A stretch of 64,000 bases of DNA from Hymenobacter puniceus (GCF_014333525.1 NZ_JACSCX010000003.1:372001-436000); one strand, 5' to 3'; positions 36,314 through 45,752 are shown, counted from the first letter of the stretch. Notes: a model not told the origin generated them from the sequence alone. Made by a program: numbers and translations.

Positions 36314-38743
36314 ATGTTCCGACTTTTCCTGTTTTTCCTGGTGCTGGGCCCGTTCCTGGCGCTGGGCCAAGCCTCCACGGGCCACATCGATGGCCACGTA
36401 AACGGCCCGAACGGCCACGGATTGGAAGGCATTTCCGTAGTGGAAACTTCCGGCCGCTTCTCGGCCCTGAGCGGGGCCGATGGGCATTTCTCCCTTACCC
36501 TGCCGTTGGGCGAATACACACTCATCACCCGCGGCCTGGGCCATCAGGAGCAGCGCCGCACAGTGGTACTGAGCCCCGAAACGCCCACGCTCACGGTGGA
36601 TTTCAACTTACAGCCCATTGCCACGGCCCTGCAGGAAGTGGAGGTGCTGGGCCGCCAGGAAACCACCTACAAGAGCGACTATAGCCTGGTGGGCACCAAA
36701 ACCGCCACCCGGCCCATCGACGTGCCGCAGTCGATTTCAACGGTGACGAAGGAGCTGATGGCTGACCGCCAGGCCCTGCGCCTGACCGACGTGGTGAAGA
36801 ACGTGGCCGGCGTGACGCAGTACTCGCACTACGACGACCTCACGATTCGGGGCTTCCGCAACGGCTACGAAAGCGGCTTCCGGCTGCTGAACGGGCTGCG
36901 CTCGGGCTTCAGCTACGGCAACGCGTTTTTCACGGCCCCGCTGGTGGTGAACCTGGAGCGGGTGGAAATTCTGAAGGGCCCCGGCGCGGCCCTCTACGGC
37001 GACATCAACCCCGGCGGCACGGTGAACATGGTCACCAAAAAGCCGCTCGACGTGGCCCGGCAGGCCGTTACCTTCTCCACCGGCAGCTTCAACACCATGC
37101 GGGCCACGGCCGACCTGACGGGCCCGGTGAACGAGCAGAAAAATGTGCTCTACCGTTTCAATGCGGGCTTCGAGAAGTCGAATACGTTTCGCAGCGTGAA
37201 CGATACCCGCTCGTTGATGGTGGCGCCTACCGTCACGTTCCGGCCCACCGACAACACCACGCTCAACGCCGAGCTGGTGTACACCCACATCGACGGCTAC
37301 CTCGACCGGGGCATCACTATTCGGGGCGGGGATTTGTACGCGCTGCCCCGCTCGTTCACGCTCAGCCAGCCCAGTGACTATTTCCGCACCAGCACCTACT
37401 ACCTCAACGCCTCGCTCAACCACCGCTTCACCGACTGGCTGTCGTTCAACGCCTCCTACCTCGATTTCACCTACAACGAGAATCTGAGCGAGCACCGCAC
37501 CCTGAACACCTACGCCGATGCGCCCGCCAACACGGTGATGAACCTGCGCTACTTCGACCGGCGGGCCGAGGAGTACACCAAGAACCTAGCTTCTTACTTC
37601 GTGCTGAACGTGGCCACCGGCCCGGTGCAGCACAAAGTGGTGGCGGGCGTAGACTACATCCGCTTCACCACCGACCCGCAAAGCACCATGTTTGAGGCCC
37701 GGCAGAAACTGGTGAACGGCGTGGCCACGCCGCTGACCCTGGATCTGAAGAAGCCACTCTACGAAATCCAAGACCCCACGAAGTACGTGCGCCGGCCGCT
37801 GCCGCAGTTTTTCGTCGATTATATCAACTCCGTTTACCACACTACCGGCCTGTACGTGCAGGACCAGCTGGCCGTGACGCCCCGCCTGAACGTGCTGCTG
37901 GGAGCACGCTACGAGCTGTTCAATGATGAGCGGGACTACGGCAACGGCGAGGAAACCATTCCGCAGCGCCGTCTGCTGCCCCGCGCCGGCCTCACGTATG
38001 CCCTGCGGGATAACCTGAACTACTTCATCAGCTACAGCGCCGGCTTCCGGCCGCTGAAGCCGGAGTTTCTGCGGTTTCCGGAGCGCTACGGCCGTAGCAC
38101 GCCCTTCGATACCGAAACCAGCTACCAGCTGGAAACCGGCCTCAAGGGCGAATTCTTCAACCAGGGCCTGCTGGCCACGGTGGCGGCCTACCAGATTGAG
38201 AAGCGCAACCAGCTGGTGCCCACCAACGACCTGATGCCCGACGGCACCACCGTGTACCGGCAGAACGACTTGGTCCGCTCGCGCGGAGCCGAGCTGGAGC
38301 TGACCGGCAACTTGCTGCCCAACCTCAACCTGAACGCCACCTACGCCTTCAACCACTCCGAGGTGCTGGATGCGGCCCTGGCGGTGGAGGAAGGCCAACC
38401 CCTAGCGAATTCGCCCCGCCACTCCGCCGGCCTCTGGACCAAGTACACCTTCGTGACGCCCGCGCTGCGCGGACTGGGCGTGGCCGTGGGCGGCAACGCC
38501 GTGGGCCGCCGCCGCACCGAAAACCAGGTGCAGAACACCCGCACCGGCGAGCTGTACTGGGCCTACTGGCCCGGCTACACTACGCTGGATGCGGCCCTGT
38601 TCTACACCACCGGCAAGTTCAACTTCCACGTGAACGTGAACAACCTGCTCGACACCTACTACTTCGTGGGCGGCTACGACTTCTTCCGGGCCAGCCCCGG
38701 CGCGCCCCGCAACTTCATGGCCACGCTGGGCTACACGTTCTAG
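36314..38743 (+). CDS. TonB-dependent siderophore-type receptor
   Basis: 809 residues. A signal peptide (MFRLFLFFLVLGPFLALG) is followed by a CarboxypepD_reg-like domain (GHIDGHVNGPNGHGLEGISV), then the plug (PIDVPQSISTVTKELMADRQ; LERVEILKGPGAALYGDI; GGTVNMVTKKPLD) and a long beta-barrel ending NFMATLGYTF. The plug pattern groups it with ferric-siderophore receptors. Here it is followed by an ABC ATPase and two ABC-2-type permeases on the same strand, not by a PepSY protein, and preceded by a His-rich small protein. The imported ligand may be a metal complex; unknown. Confidence 0.92.
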   Translation: MFRLFLFFLVLGPFLALGQASTGHIDGHVNGPNGHGLEGISVVETSGRFSALSGADGHFSLTLPLGEYTLITRGLGHQEQRRTVVLSPETPTLTVDFNLQPIATALQEVEVLGRQETTYKSDYSLVGTKTATRPIDVPQSISTVTKELMADRQALRLTDVVKNVAGVTQYSHYDDLTIRGFRNGYESGFRLLNGLRSGFSYGNAFFTAPLVVNLERVEILKGPGAALYGDINPGGTVNMVTKKPLDVARQAVTFSTGSFNTMRATADLTGPVNEQKNVLYRFNAGFEKSNTFRSVNDTRSLMVAPTVTFRPTDNTTLNAELVYTHIDGYLDRGITIRGGDLYALPRSFTLSQPSDYFRTSTYYLNASLNHRFTDWLSFNASYLDFTYNENLSEHRTLNTYADAPANTVMNLRYFDRRAEEYTKNLASYFVLNVATGPVQHKVVAGVDYIRFTTDPQSTMFEARQKLVNGVATPLTLDLKKPLYEIQDPTKYVRRPLPQFFVDYINSVYHTTGLYVQDQLAVTPRLNVLLGARYELFNDERDYGNGEETIPQRRLLPRAGLTYALRDNLNYFISYSAGFRPLKPEFLRFPERYGRSTPFDTETSYQLETGLKGEFFNQGLLATVAAYQIEKRNQLVPTNDLMPDGTTVYRQNDLVRSRGAELELTGNLLPNLNLNATYAFNHSEVLDAALAVEEGQPLANSPRHSAGLWTKYTFVTPALRGLGVAVGGNAVGRRRTENQVQNTRTGELYWAYWPGYTTLDAALFYTTGKFNFHVNVNNLLDTYYFVGGYDFFRASPGAPRNFMATLGYTF

Positions 38744-38780
38744 GCCGGCAGAAGATCGGCCGTACCGAGCCAACCAGAAC

Positions 38781-38884
38781 GTCATGCTGAGCGCAGCGGA
38801 GCGGAGTCGAAGCATCTCTACTGCAGCGCTACTCAATACCCTTGCAACGAAGCGGTAGAGATGCTTCGGCAAGCTCAGCATGAC
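38781..38884. repeat. Dispersed GTCATGCTGAGC palindrome, copy 3
   Basis: Left arm GTCATGCTGAGCGCAGC...TCGAAGCATCTCTACTGC, right arm GCGGTAGAGATGCTTCGGCA ending AGCTCAGCATGAC. It lies exactly between the TonB receptor and the ABC ATPase gene, so the two may be transcribed or processed apart. Confidence 0.85.
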
Positions 38885-38920
38885 GGGCTTTTATCAGGAC
38901 ACAATACTCTTCCCTAACCC

Positions 38921-39628
38921 ATGACCTACCTTCTCGAAGCCCGGGCGCTGCGCAAGCAGTACGCCGATAAGCTGGCCCTGCGCGGGCTGAACCTGCAGAT
39001 TGCGCCGGGCGAAATCTTCTGTTTGCTGGGCCAGAACGGCGCGGGCAAATCCACCACCATTAACCTGTTTTTGGGCTTCATTCAGCCCACCGCGGGCGCG
39101 GCCTTCGTGAACGGGCTGGAAGTGGCCGCCCATCCGCTCGAAATCAAGCGGCACCTGGCCTACATTCCGGAAAACGTGATGCTGTATCCGCACCTGACGG
39201 GGCTGGAGAATCTGGCCTTGTTCAGCAGTCTGGCGGGCTTCAAGTATTCGGAAAGTGAGCTGCTGGCCTACCTGACCGACGCCGGGCTGCCGGCCGAGGC
39301 CGTGCGCCGTCGGGTGGGGGCTTACTCCAAAGGGATGCGCCAGAAAGTGGGCATTGCCATTGCCGTGGCCAAGCACGCCAAGGTGCTGCTGCTCGACGAG
39401 CCCACTTCCGGCCTCGACCCCAAGGCCAGCAACGAGTTTTCGGAACTGCTGCGGCGGCTTAGCGGCGAGGGCACGGCCGTGCTCATGGCCACCCACGACA
39501 TCTTCCGGGCCAAGGAAGTGGGCACCCGCGTGGGCATCATGCGCGAGGGCGAGCTGGTGGACGTGCGCCCCACCACCGCCCTCAACGCCCAGGAGCTGGA
39601 GCAGCTCTACCTCACCTACATGCACTAA
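38921..39628 (+). CDS. ABC transporter ATPase
   Basis: 235 residues of a stand-alone nucleotide-binding domain: Walker A GQNGAGKST (near 38), Q-loop, signature YSKGMRQKVG (near 137), Walker B VLLLDEPTSGLD (near 153) and H-loop MATHDIF. The YSKGM signature is common in ATPases paired with ABC-2-type permeases, including NosF-type copper-related ones. The stop is 4 bases before the next gene's ATG, so it works with the two permeases downstream. It powers export or outer-inner membrane handling of an unknown compound. Confidence 0.92.
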   Translation: MTYLLEARALRKQYADKLALRGLNLQIAPGEIFCLLGQNGAGKSTTINLFLGFIQPTAGAAFVNGLEVAAHPLEIKRHLAYIPENVMLYPHLTGLENLALFSSLAGFKYSESELLAYLTDAGLPAEAVRRRVGAYSKGMRQKVGIAIAVAKHAKVLLLDEPTSGLDPKASNEFSELLRRLSGEGTAVLMATHDIFRAKEVGTRVGIMREGELVDVRPTTALNAQELEQLYLTYMH

Positions 39629-39632
39629 ACCG

Positions 39633-41051
39633 ATGATCCGAAGCATTGCCCAAAAAGAATTCATCAGCACCCTGCGCGACCGGCGCTTTGCGGTGCTGAG
39701 TACCCTGGTGCTGGTGCTGCTGCTGGCCGCCACGCTGGTGGGCCGCGCCTCGTTCCGCACGTTGCAGCGGGAGCGGCAGACGGCCCAGGGCACCGTGAAT
39801 GCGCAGTTTCGCAACCAGCCGGCCCGGCACCCGCACCGGGTGGCCCACTACGGCTCGTTTGCCTTCCGGCCCAAATCGGGGCTGAGCTTGCTCGATGGTG
39901 GGGTGGACTCGTTTACCGGCAGCGCCGTGTACCTGGAGGCCCACCAGCAGAACAGCGTCAATTTCAGCCAAGCCCAGCAGTCGGGTTCCCTCATCCGGTT
40001 CGGGGAGATGACCGTGGCCTTTGTCCTGCAGCTGCTGGTGCCGCTGCTCATTATTTTCCTGTGCTTCGGGGCCTTTACCCAAGAGCGTGAAACCGGCACG
40101 CTCAAGCTGCTGCTCAGTCAGGGCGTGAGTATGCGGCAGGTGGCCTGGGGCAAGATTGCGGGCTACGGCCAGGCCGTGGCGCTGGTAGTCACGCCGGCTT
40201 TGGCGCTGGCGGCGGCTTTGCTGTTTACCGGCGAGGAGTTTGCCTCTAATACTGACCTGGTGGCGCGGCTGGTCCTGTTCGGGCTCGGCTACGCGGTGTA
40301 TTTCTTCCTGATGGTGGTGGGCACGGTGGTGGTGTCGGCGCGGCAAAGCAGTTCCCGCGCGGCGCTGGTACTGCTGCTGGGCCTCTGGATTCTGGGCGGC
40401 ATCATCCTGCCCAAGGCCACCGCCAATCTGGGCGCCACGCTGTACCCCACCATCACCAAGGCCCAGCTGGATGCCGACGTGCACGAGGCGGCCCAGCACG
40501 GCATCGACGGCCACGACCCGCACGATAAGCGCGCCGAGGCGCTGAAAGCTGGCCTGCTCAAGCAGTACGGCGTCGATTCCGAAGAGAAGCTGCCCGTGAG
40601 TCTGGCCGGGGTGCAGATGGCGGCCGGGGAGGAATATTCCGCCAAAGTCTATCAGCAGCATTTTGCCGAGCTGAACGCCACCTACGAGCACCAGAACCGC
40701 CTTTCCGACTGGGCCGGGCTGCTGAACCCGTACCAGGCCATCCGGCCGCTCTCGATGGGGCTGGCCGGCTCCGATTTCGCCCACTCCGTGCACTTTCAGC
40801 AGGCCGCCGAAGCCTACCGCTACGCGCTGGTGCAGCGCCTCAACGGCCTGCAGGCCGGCATGGGCCACGGCGACAAGGAGCGCCGCCTCGACGCTGCTAC
40901 CTGGCGCGAGCTGCCGGTTTTTACCTACCAGGCGCCCGCCGTGGGGTGGGCGCTGCCGCGCCTGCTGCTGCCGGTGGCCGCGCTGCTGCTCTGGGCCGCG
41001 GGCCTGAGCTGGCTGGGGCTGCGGCTGATTTCTAAAACCTCTGTTGAGTAA
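39633..41051 (+). CDS. ABC-2/DUF3526-type permease 1
   Basis: 472 residues from the ATG at 39633; the frame is open further upstream but only inside the ATPase gene. One helix near 20-37 (AVLSTLVLVLLLAATLVG) is followed by a roughly 85-residue periplasmic loop, then a cluster of five helices (first LQLLVPLLIIFLCFGAF near 130-147). A second long soluble stretch (about 260-430) and a final helix (LLLPVAALLLWAAGLSWLGL) complete it. This is the DUF3526-type ABC-2 permease layout. It forms a heteromeric pair with the next gene, as both match the same pattern. Confidence 0.88.
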   Translation: MIRSIAQKEFISTLRDRRFAVLSTLVLVLLLAATLVGRASFRTLQRERQTAQGTVNAQFRNQPARHPHRVAHYGSFAFRPKSGLSLLDGGVDSFTGSAVYLEAHQQNSVNFSQAQQSGSLIRFGEMTVAFVLQLLVPLLIIFLCFGAFTQERETGTLKLLLSQGVSMRQVAWGKIAGYGQAVALVVTPALALAAALLFTGEEFASNTDLVARLVLFGLGYAVYFFLMVVGTVVVSARQSSSRAALVLLLGLWILGGIILPKATANLGATLYPTITKAQLDADVHEAAQHGIDGHDPHDKRAEALKAGLLKQYGVDSEEKLPVSLAGVQMAAGEEYSAKVYQQHFAELNATYEHQNRLSDWAGLLNPYQAIRPLSMGLAGSDFAHSVHFQQAAEAYRYALVQRLNGLQAGMGHGDKERRLDAATWRELPVFTYQAPAVGWALPRLLLPVAALLLWAAGLSWLGLRLISKTSVE

Positions 41052-41055
41052 GCTG

Positions 41056-42438
41056 ATGCACCTGTTCCGAATCCTGTTCTACTACGAGTGGCGGCACTTT
41101 CGCGCTGCCCGGGGCCTCGTGCTACTGTGCGGGCTACTGCTGGCCACCGGCCTCTACGGCATCTACTACGGCACCACCGAAATAGCCCGCCAACGCACCC
41201 AGCTGGCCGCCCTGCCCGAGCTGACGCGCCGCAATGTGGCCGAGCTGCAAGTGAAATTCCCCGGCCCCGCCGACGCCGGCGACATCGGCTACTACCACAG
41301 CACCTTCGCCGTGCACCATCCTGATGCTTGGGCCGCCCTCTCGCTGGGTTTGCGCGACGTGAACCCGAGCTACGTGAAGCTGCGCCTGCTGGGCCTGCAC
41401 AACCAGCTCTACGCCACCGACAACGCTAACCCCATGAAGCTGCTTAGCGGCAACTTCGACCTGGCCTTCGTGCTGGTGTACCTACTGCCGCTGCTGATCA
41501 TTGCGCTGGGCTTCAACTTGCTGTCGGCGGAGCGGGAAGAAGGCATCCTGACGCTGCTGCCGGCCCAGCCGGTGCGCCCTGCGACGGTGGTAGCGGCCAA
41601 GCTGGCGTTTCGGCTGGCGCTGGTGTTGGGGCTGGCGGGGCTGCTGTCGGTGGCCGGGATGCTCTGGGCCGGGGTGCCGCTGGATGGGCGCGTGGCGAGC
41701 TGGCTGGCCCTGACGGTGCTGTACTGCCTGTTCTGGTTTGGGGTGGTGCTGGTGGTTACGGCCTGGCAGCGGCCCTCGGCCGTGAATGCCGTGGCCTTGC
41801 TGGGCGTGTGGCTGGTGCTGGTAGTGCTGGTGCCCAGTTTGCTGAACCTGGCCGTGGCGGCGGCCCGTCCCGTGCCCCAGGGCCTGGAGCTGACCATCCG
41901 GCAGCGCGAGGAAATCCACGCCGGCTGGGACAAGCCCAAAACTGAAACTATGAACCGCTTCTTCGCCCTCTACCCGCAGTGGCGCGACACGACCATCATT
42001 CGGGAGCGATTCGTGTGGCGCTGGTACTACGCCTTCCAGCACCTCGGCGACCAAGCCGTGGCTCCGCAGGCCGCCGCCTACGCCCACGGCCTGCAGGCCC
42101 GCTACGATTTGGTAGAGCAGCTCAACCTGCTGTCACCCGCCATCAACGCCCAGAGCAGCTTCAACGCCCTGGCCGGCTCCGATTTGCCCACCCACCTGGC
42201 CTTCCAGCGCAGCGCCACCCGCTACCACGACTCATTGCGGGCGTTCTATTACCCGTTTCTGTTCCACAAAGTCGAGTTTACCCACGCCGACTACGCCCGC
42301 GAGCCAACACATAGCTTCACGAGCACGCCCGAACTGACCACCGCGCAACACGGGCTGCTGAAGCTGCTGTTAAGCGTGGCCGCTGTGTGTGGGTTGGGGC
42401 TGCTACTGTTGCGTTTGCGCCCGATTACGCCACGCTAA
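41056..42438 (+). CDS. ABC-2/DUF3526-type permease 2
   Basis: 460 residues from the ATG at 41056; a TTG at 41044 overlapping the previous gene is an alternative. Same architecture as its neighbour: one N-terminal helix (LVLLCGLLLATGLYGIYYG), a soluble loop of about 100 residues, a central helix cluster (LAFVLVYLLPLLIIALGFNL; LALVLGLAGLLSVAGML; WLVLVVLVPSLLNLAV), a second soluble loop and a last helix (LLKLLLSVAAVCGLGLLLL). The two permeases and the ATPase should make one inner-membrane complex with large periplasmic domains able to meet a partner or substrate. Confidence 0.88.
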   Translation: MHLFRILFYYEWRHFRAARGLVLLCGLLLATGLYGIYYGTTEIARQRTQLAALPELTRRNVAELQVKFPGPADAGDIGYYHSTFAVHHPDAWAALSLGLRDVNPSYVKLRLLGLHNQLYATDNANPMKLLSGNFDLAFVLVYLLPLLIIALGFNLLSAEREEGILTLLPAQPVRPATVVAAKLAFRLALVLGLAGLLSVAGMLWAGVPLDGRVASWLALTVLYCLFWFGVVLVVTAWQRPSAVNAVALLGVWLVLVVLVPSLLNLAVAAARPVPQGLELTIRQREEIHAGWDKPKTETMNRFFALYPQWRDTTIIRERFVWRWYYAFQHLGDQAVAPQAAAYAHGLQARYDLVEQLNLLSPAINAQSSFNALAGSDLPTHLAFQRSATRYHDSLRAFYYPFLFHKVEFTHADYAREPTHSFTSTPELTTAQHGLLKLLLSVAAVCGLGLLLLRLRPITPR

Positions 42439-42688
42439 CGCGGAACCCGGCCCGACGGCTGACTGCCATTAGGCCAGGTATTGGCCGGGTAGGAAACACG
42501 ACGGTAGTACCGACGCCAGTTGCCCATGACCGGCCCAATAACTGTAGCTCCCCCGCATTCGGTAGCTCACCTCCGGCCCGGAAAATACTCCATCTGCTTA
42601 CTTTCGGCAACTGAAACAGGACACTTCTTATAGGAAAGTGGCTTGTTATACTTTTAGCAAAGTACCTGCCGGTGGGTAAGTTGGCGTC

Positions 42689-44370
42689 TTATGTGGCCTC
42701 GCCGGCGGTGCTGGCTACTAGGCGGGTGCTGCCGGGCACCATGAGCGGGGGCGGCGAGGTATCATGGTAGGCTTGCGCCAGAAGGTGCGCTACCACTGGC
42801 GCTTCCGGGCCCTGGTGCATCGCCCGGAGTTGGGTTTTGAGCGCCGCTTCGTCGCGGCTCACACCCCGCTCATGCTGCTGGGCGTGTTCCTCCCACGACT
42901 CGGTCATGAAGTATTCCACCAGGCGGGTGGGCTCAGCCAGATCCACGTACAGGCCCCAGCCAATAGCTCCTTCGCGCCGCCGGATGTCAGCCAACCGGTC
43001 CATGAGGTAGGTGAAGGTGGGGCGGTTTTCGGGCGCGACGTGGTAGGTGGTAGTAATGATAACCGGGCCGGCAGTAGGCGCGGGCGCTTCGGCCAGCTGC
43101 GGTTCGGGGCGGGGGCGGGCGTGTGGTCGAGGGTTTCGGGGGCGTTATAGAGCGAGAAGCGCAGCCCCAGCAGGGTGCTGAGTGTAAGCCAGCTGGCGGC
43201 GCCGGCCAGTGCCACTGGCAGTCCCCAGCGGCTGGCTACCGCACCCCACACCACGCTGCCCAGCGCCATGCCGCCCTGAATGGTCAGCAGGTACAAACTG
43301 ATGGTGCGGGCCTGCACCCAGCGCGGCACCACCGTCTGCACGCCCACGCTAAACGAGTTGAGCACCAGCATCCAGGCCAACCCCACCAGCACCAATAGCG
43401 CCATCAGCAGCGGCTTGCTGCCCGAATAGGCCAAGCCCAGCAGCCCCAGCGCAAACGCAGCCGTAGCCAGCGTTACGCGCCAGTCGATGCTGAGGCGCTG
43501 GTTGAGGCGTGGTAGCAGCAGCGCCCCCAGCACCGCCCCGGCCCCCATACACGACAGCAGAATGGAGTAGAACGAGGTGGGTAGCTGCAGCTGCCGCACC
43601 ACCACGGCCGGCATCAAAGCCAGCAACGCGCTGGCTCCAAACGTGAAGCACACGCCCCGCACCAGAATGTGCTGCACCGGGGGGGAAAAGCGGGCGTAGC
43701 GTATCCCGCCCCGGATGGCGGCCACCACCCGCTCCGTGGCCAGCGAAGACGTGGCCTGTGGGGCCCGCTTCCAGCTATACACCATGTAGATGGTGGCCAG
43801 AAACGACAGTCCATTCAGCAGAAACGCTGCCCCCGCCGAGAAGTACCCAATCACCAGGCCTCCCAGTGCCGGCCCGAAAGCCCGGGCCAGGTTGAAGCTT
43901 ACACTATTGAGCGCAATGGCCTGGGCCAGCTCGGTGCGCGGCACCAGCTCGGGTGTTACGGTTTGCCAGACAGGGTTGTTGAGGGCGCCGCCCAAGCCCA
44001 GTAGAAACGTGAGCGTGAGCAGCAGCCACGGGTTGCTGAACCCCAGCAGCGTGCTGGCTGCCAGCAACAGCGCCACTGCCGCCATCCAGGTTTGAGTGAT
44101 GAGCAGCATTTTGCGGCGGTCCACCAGGTCGGCGAGGGCACCGGCAGGCAGACTCAGCAAAAACACGGGCAGTGCTGAAGCCGTCTGAAGCAAGGCTACC
44201 AGCACTGGCGAGGGCGTCAGCTCTGTCATCAGCCCCACGGCCCCCACGTTCTGCATCCAGGTGCCAATGTTGCTCACAAACGACGCAATCCAGAGCATCC
44301 GGAAAATAGGAATGCGCAGCGGAGTAAACGGGGAAGCAGCAGGCAGGAGCGGCAGGGTAGAGGCAGGCAT
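42689..44370 (-). pseudogene. MFS exporter with C-terminal monooxygenase-like domain, split by a frameshift
   Basis: The N-terminal 400 or so residues (from the ATG at 44370) form a major-facilitator transporter of the transmembrane secretion effector family, with about 12 helices (MQNVGAVGLMTELTPSP near the start; FSVGVQTVVPRWVQARTISL late). In this family a soluble ABM-like domain of about 100 residues follows. Here that domain is present but in another frame: LAEAPAPTAGPVIITTTYH, then RRREGAIGWGLYVD and VEYFMTESWEEH, to the stop at 42689. The shift maps to a G-run at 43106-43109 (four G where five restore the frame). Read as is, the first frame runs on in a nonsense tail to 42904. Either a true disruption or a homopolymer error. 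Confidence 0.85.
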
Positions 44371-44490
44371 ACAAACAAAGGCGGAAACCAGCCTACTACG
44401 TAATTGCCAGCTCCGCGACTAGCAAGCTCGCCTGATCAGGTGCGGGACGGACTTTGTCACCTGGCCGGCCGGCGAGCTGCCTATAAAGTA

Positions 44491-44517
44491 AGCCCCGGCG
44501 TGGAACACACCGGGGCT
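44491..44517 (-). terminator. Hairpin after the KGG-repeat gene
   Basis: AGCCCCGG at 44491-44498 pairs with CCGGGGCT at 44510-44517. Only a weak T-rich tract follows on the minus strand; a probable terminator. Confidence 0.55.
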
Positions 44518-44564
44518 CGGAAGGTATTGCCAGAGGAAAGACAGCTGGAAGAGTAGACAAGTGG

Positions 44565-44789
44565 CTACAGAGCTGGGCGCCGAACCTGCCCGCCTTTGCG
44601 CCCGGCAATTCGGGCTTCTTCGGGCGTGAACCGGTGGCCACGGCCACTGGCATGGGAGGCTTTACCACCTTCCCGGGCAATACGTTTCTGTAGTTCGGGG
44701 TCCATGGAGGCAAAGCCGCGGCGACTGATAGTATTGGTTGGAGCTGCTGAATCGGCAGGCTTAATGGCAGAAGAGCGGGAAGTAGCCAT
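44565..44789 (-). CDS. KGG-repeat stress protein (YciG/Con-10-like)
   Basis: 74 residues. Contains the short KGG repeats of general stress proteins: REGGKASHASGRGHRFTPEE and IAGRKGGQVRR. The N-terminal 30 residues are Ser/Ala-rich. Related YciG and conidiation-specific Con-10 proteins are induced by stress and stationary phase, and are mostly disordered. Molecular role unknown. Same strand as the STAS-domain gene 59 bases upstream. Confidence 0.8.
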   Translation of the reverse strand: MATSRSSAIKPADSAAPTNTISRRGFASMDPELQKRIAREGGKASHASGRGHRFTPEEARIAGRKGGQVRRPAL

Positions 44790-44847
44790 AAATAAGGGTG
44801 GAAAAGGTGAGGAGTGGAAAGGATAATTGGAATCCGGACAAAGCCAG

Positions 44848-45165
44848 CTAACTGTTGGCTTTCGTCGTTGCCGGCCAGATGCGGAACAGCTGCTGCAGCT
44901 GCAACAGCTGCAAAACCCGCAGCAGTGTAGGGCCTACGTTATAGAGCAGGAGTTCGGCGCCAGCCGCACGGGCAAGCAGCAGCTGTGACACCAGAAAGCT
45001 GACGCCCCGCGTGCGCAGGCAGCGCAGCTGCTGGCAGTCGATCAGCAGGTTGGGCCGTTCGGTGGGGTTACGTTTTCGCAGACTACGCACCACCTCCACT
45101 GGGTCAGCCAGATTTACGTCGACTACATAGGTAGGCGTCGAGAAAAAAGGGGCGTTAGAAGACAT
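44848..45165 (-). CDS. STAS-domain protein (anti-anti-sigma factor-like)
   Basis: 105 residues making a single STAS domain: a first strand (TYVVDVNLA), then NLLIDCQQLRCLRTRGVSFL, AGAELLLYNVGP and LLQLQQLFRIWPA. In SpoIIAA-like proteins a serine sits at the start of the second helix (DSSG). Here the matching segment reads LRTRG, so Thr replaces Ser and the aspartate is missing. It may act by binding only, or with Thr phosphorylation. No anti-sigma kinase is next to it. Confidence 0.75.
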   Translation of the reverse strand: MSSNAPFFSTPTYVVDVNLADPVEVVRSLRKRNPTERPNLLIDCQQLRCLRTRGVSFLVSQLLLARAAGAELLLYNVGPTLLRVLQLLQLQQLFRIWPATTKANS

Positions 45166-45323
45166 AGGCCAAGGGTGGTTGAAGTAGAAATGAATGAGCT
45201 GCTACCGGACGCTTTTGAAAAAATGTAGAACGTATAGAAGCAAAAGTATCCGTTGAGAAAGCCACATAAATCAGGGTTACTTACCAAATTGAAACTACGT
45301 ATAAGCCGCTTATGCCAAGTGCC

Positions 45324-45752
45324 TTAGGGTGCATAGGTACAGTATAGGGGAGGCATTGACAGCGCGGCGTTCCGGGGCTTGGGGGGCAATGTTGCCACCG
45401 GATCGAGCAGCCATAAGCTGCCACCCGGCTCGAGGCGCTGCAACTCAAACTGCCCGGAAATGTGCTGCCCGTGTAGTATCAGCTTGAGTTGGAAAACACT
45501 GCGCTGAATGGGAAACCTGATGATGGAAAGCCCCGCCGGGCCTTCATCCAGCACCTGCTCGGGCATGGTGGAGGCATCGGCTTCGGTGAGCAGTAGCGCG
45601 TGTTTTAGCTCCGGAATTACCGGGCATTCGTGGGGAAGAATCCAGTGCGCCTGCGGCGGGGTGCCAGCAGGACTGTGCAGCCCAAACAAAGCCAGATGCT
45701 GATAGCTTCCTCCCTTAATAGAATGCCGCAGCTCAAAACGTAGCATTCTCAT
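45324..45752 (-). CDS. Hypothetical protein, weak resemblance to LigD 3'-phosphoesterase domains
   Basis: 142 residues. I do not recognise it with confidence. The start (MRMLRFELRHSIKGGSYQHL), a central HWILPHECPV segment and the closing strands (LKLILHGQHISGQFELQRLE, then SLWLLDP) follow the strand order seen in LigD-type phosphoesterase domains. There, a His near the start and a similar 'GxFxLxR...WLL' ending occur. Several catalytic residues of that family are not evident. It is a lone minus-strand gene with an intergenic region of about 460 bases on its upstream side. Confidence 0.6.
   Translation of the reverse strand: MRMLRFELRHSIKGGSYQHLALFGLHSPAGTPPQAHWILPHECPVIPELKHALLLTEADASTMPEQVLDEGPAGLSIIRFPIQRSVFQLKLILHGQHISGQFELQRLEPGGSLWLLDPVATLPPKPRNAALSMPPLYCTYAP

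Noticed and set aside
36181..36684. A 167-codon plus-strand frame at the TonB receptor start
   Set aside because: It overlaps the receptor's signal peptide and CarboxypepD_reg domain in another frame and has no family.
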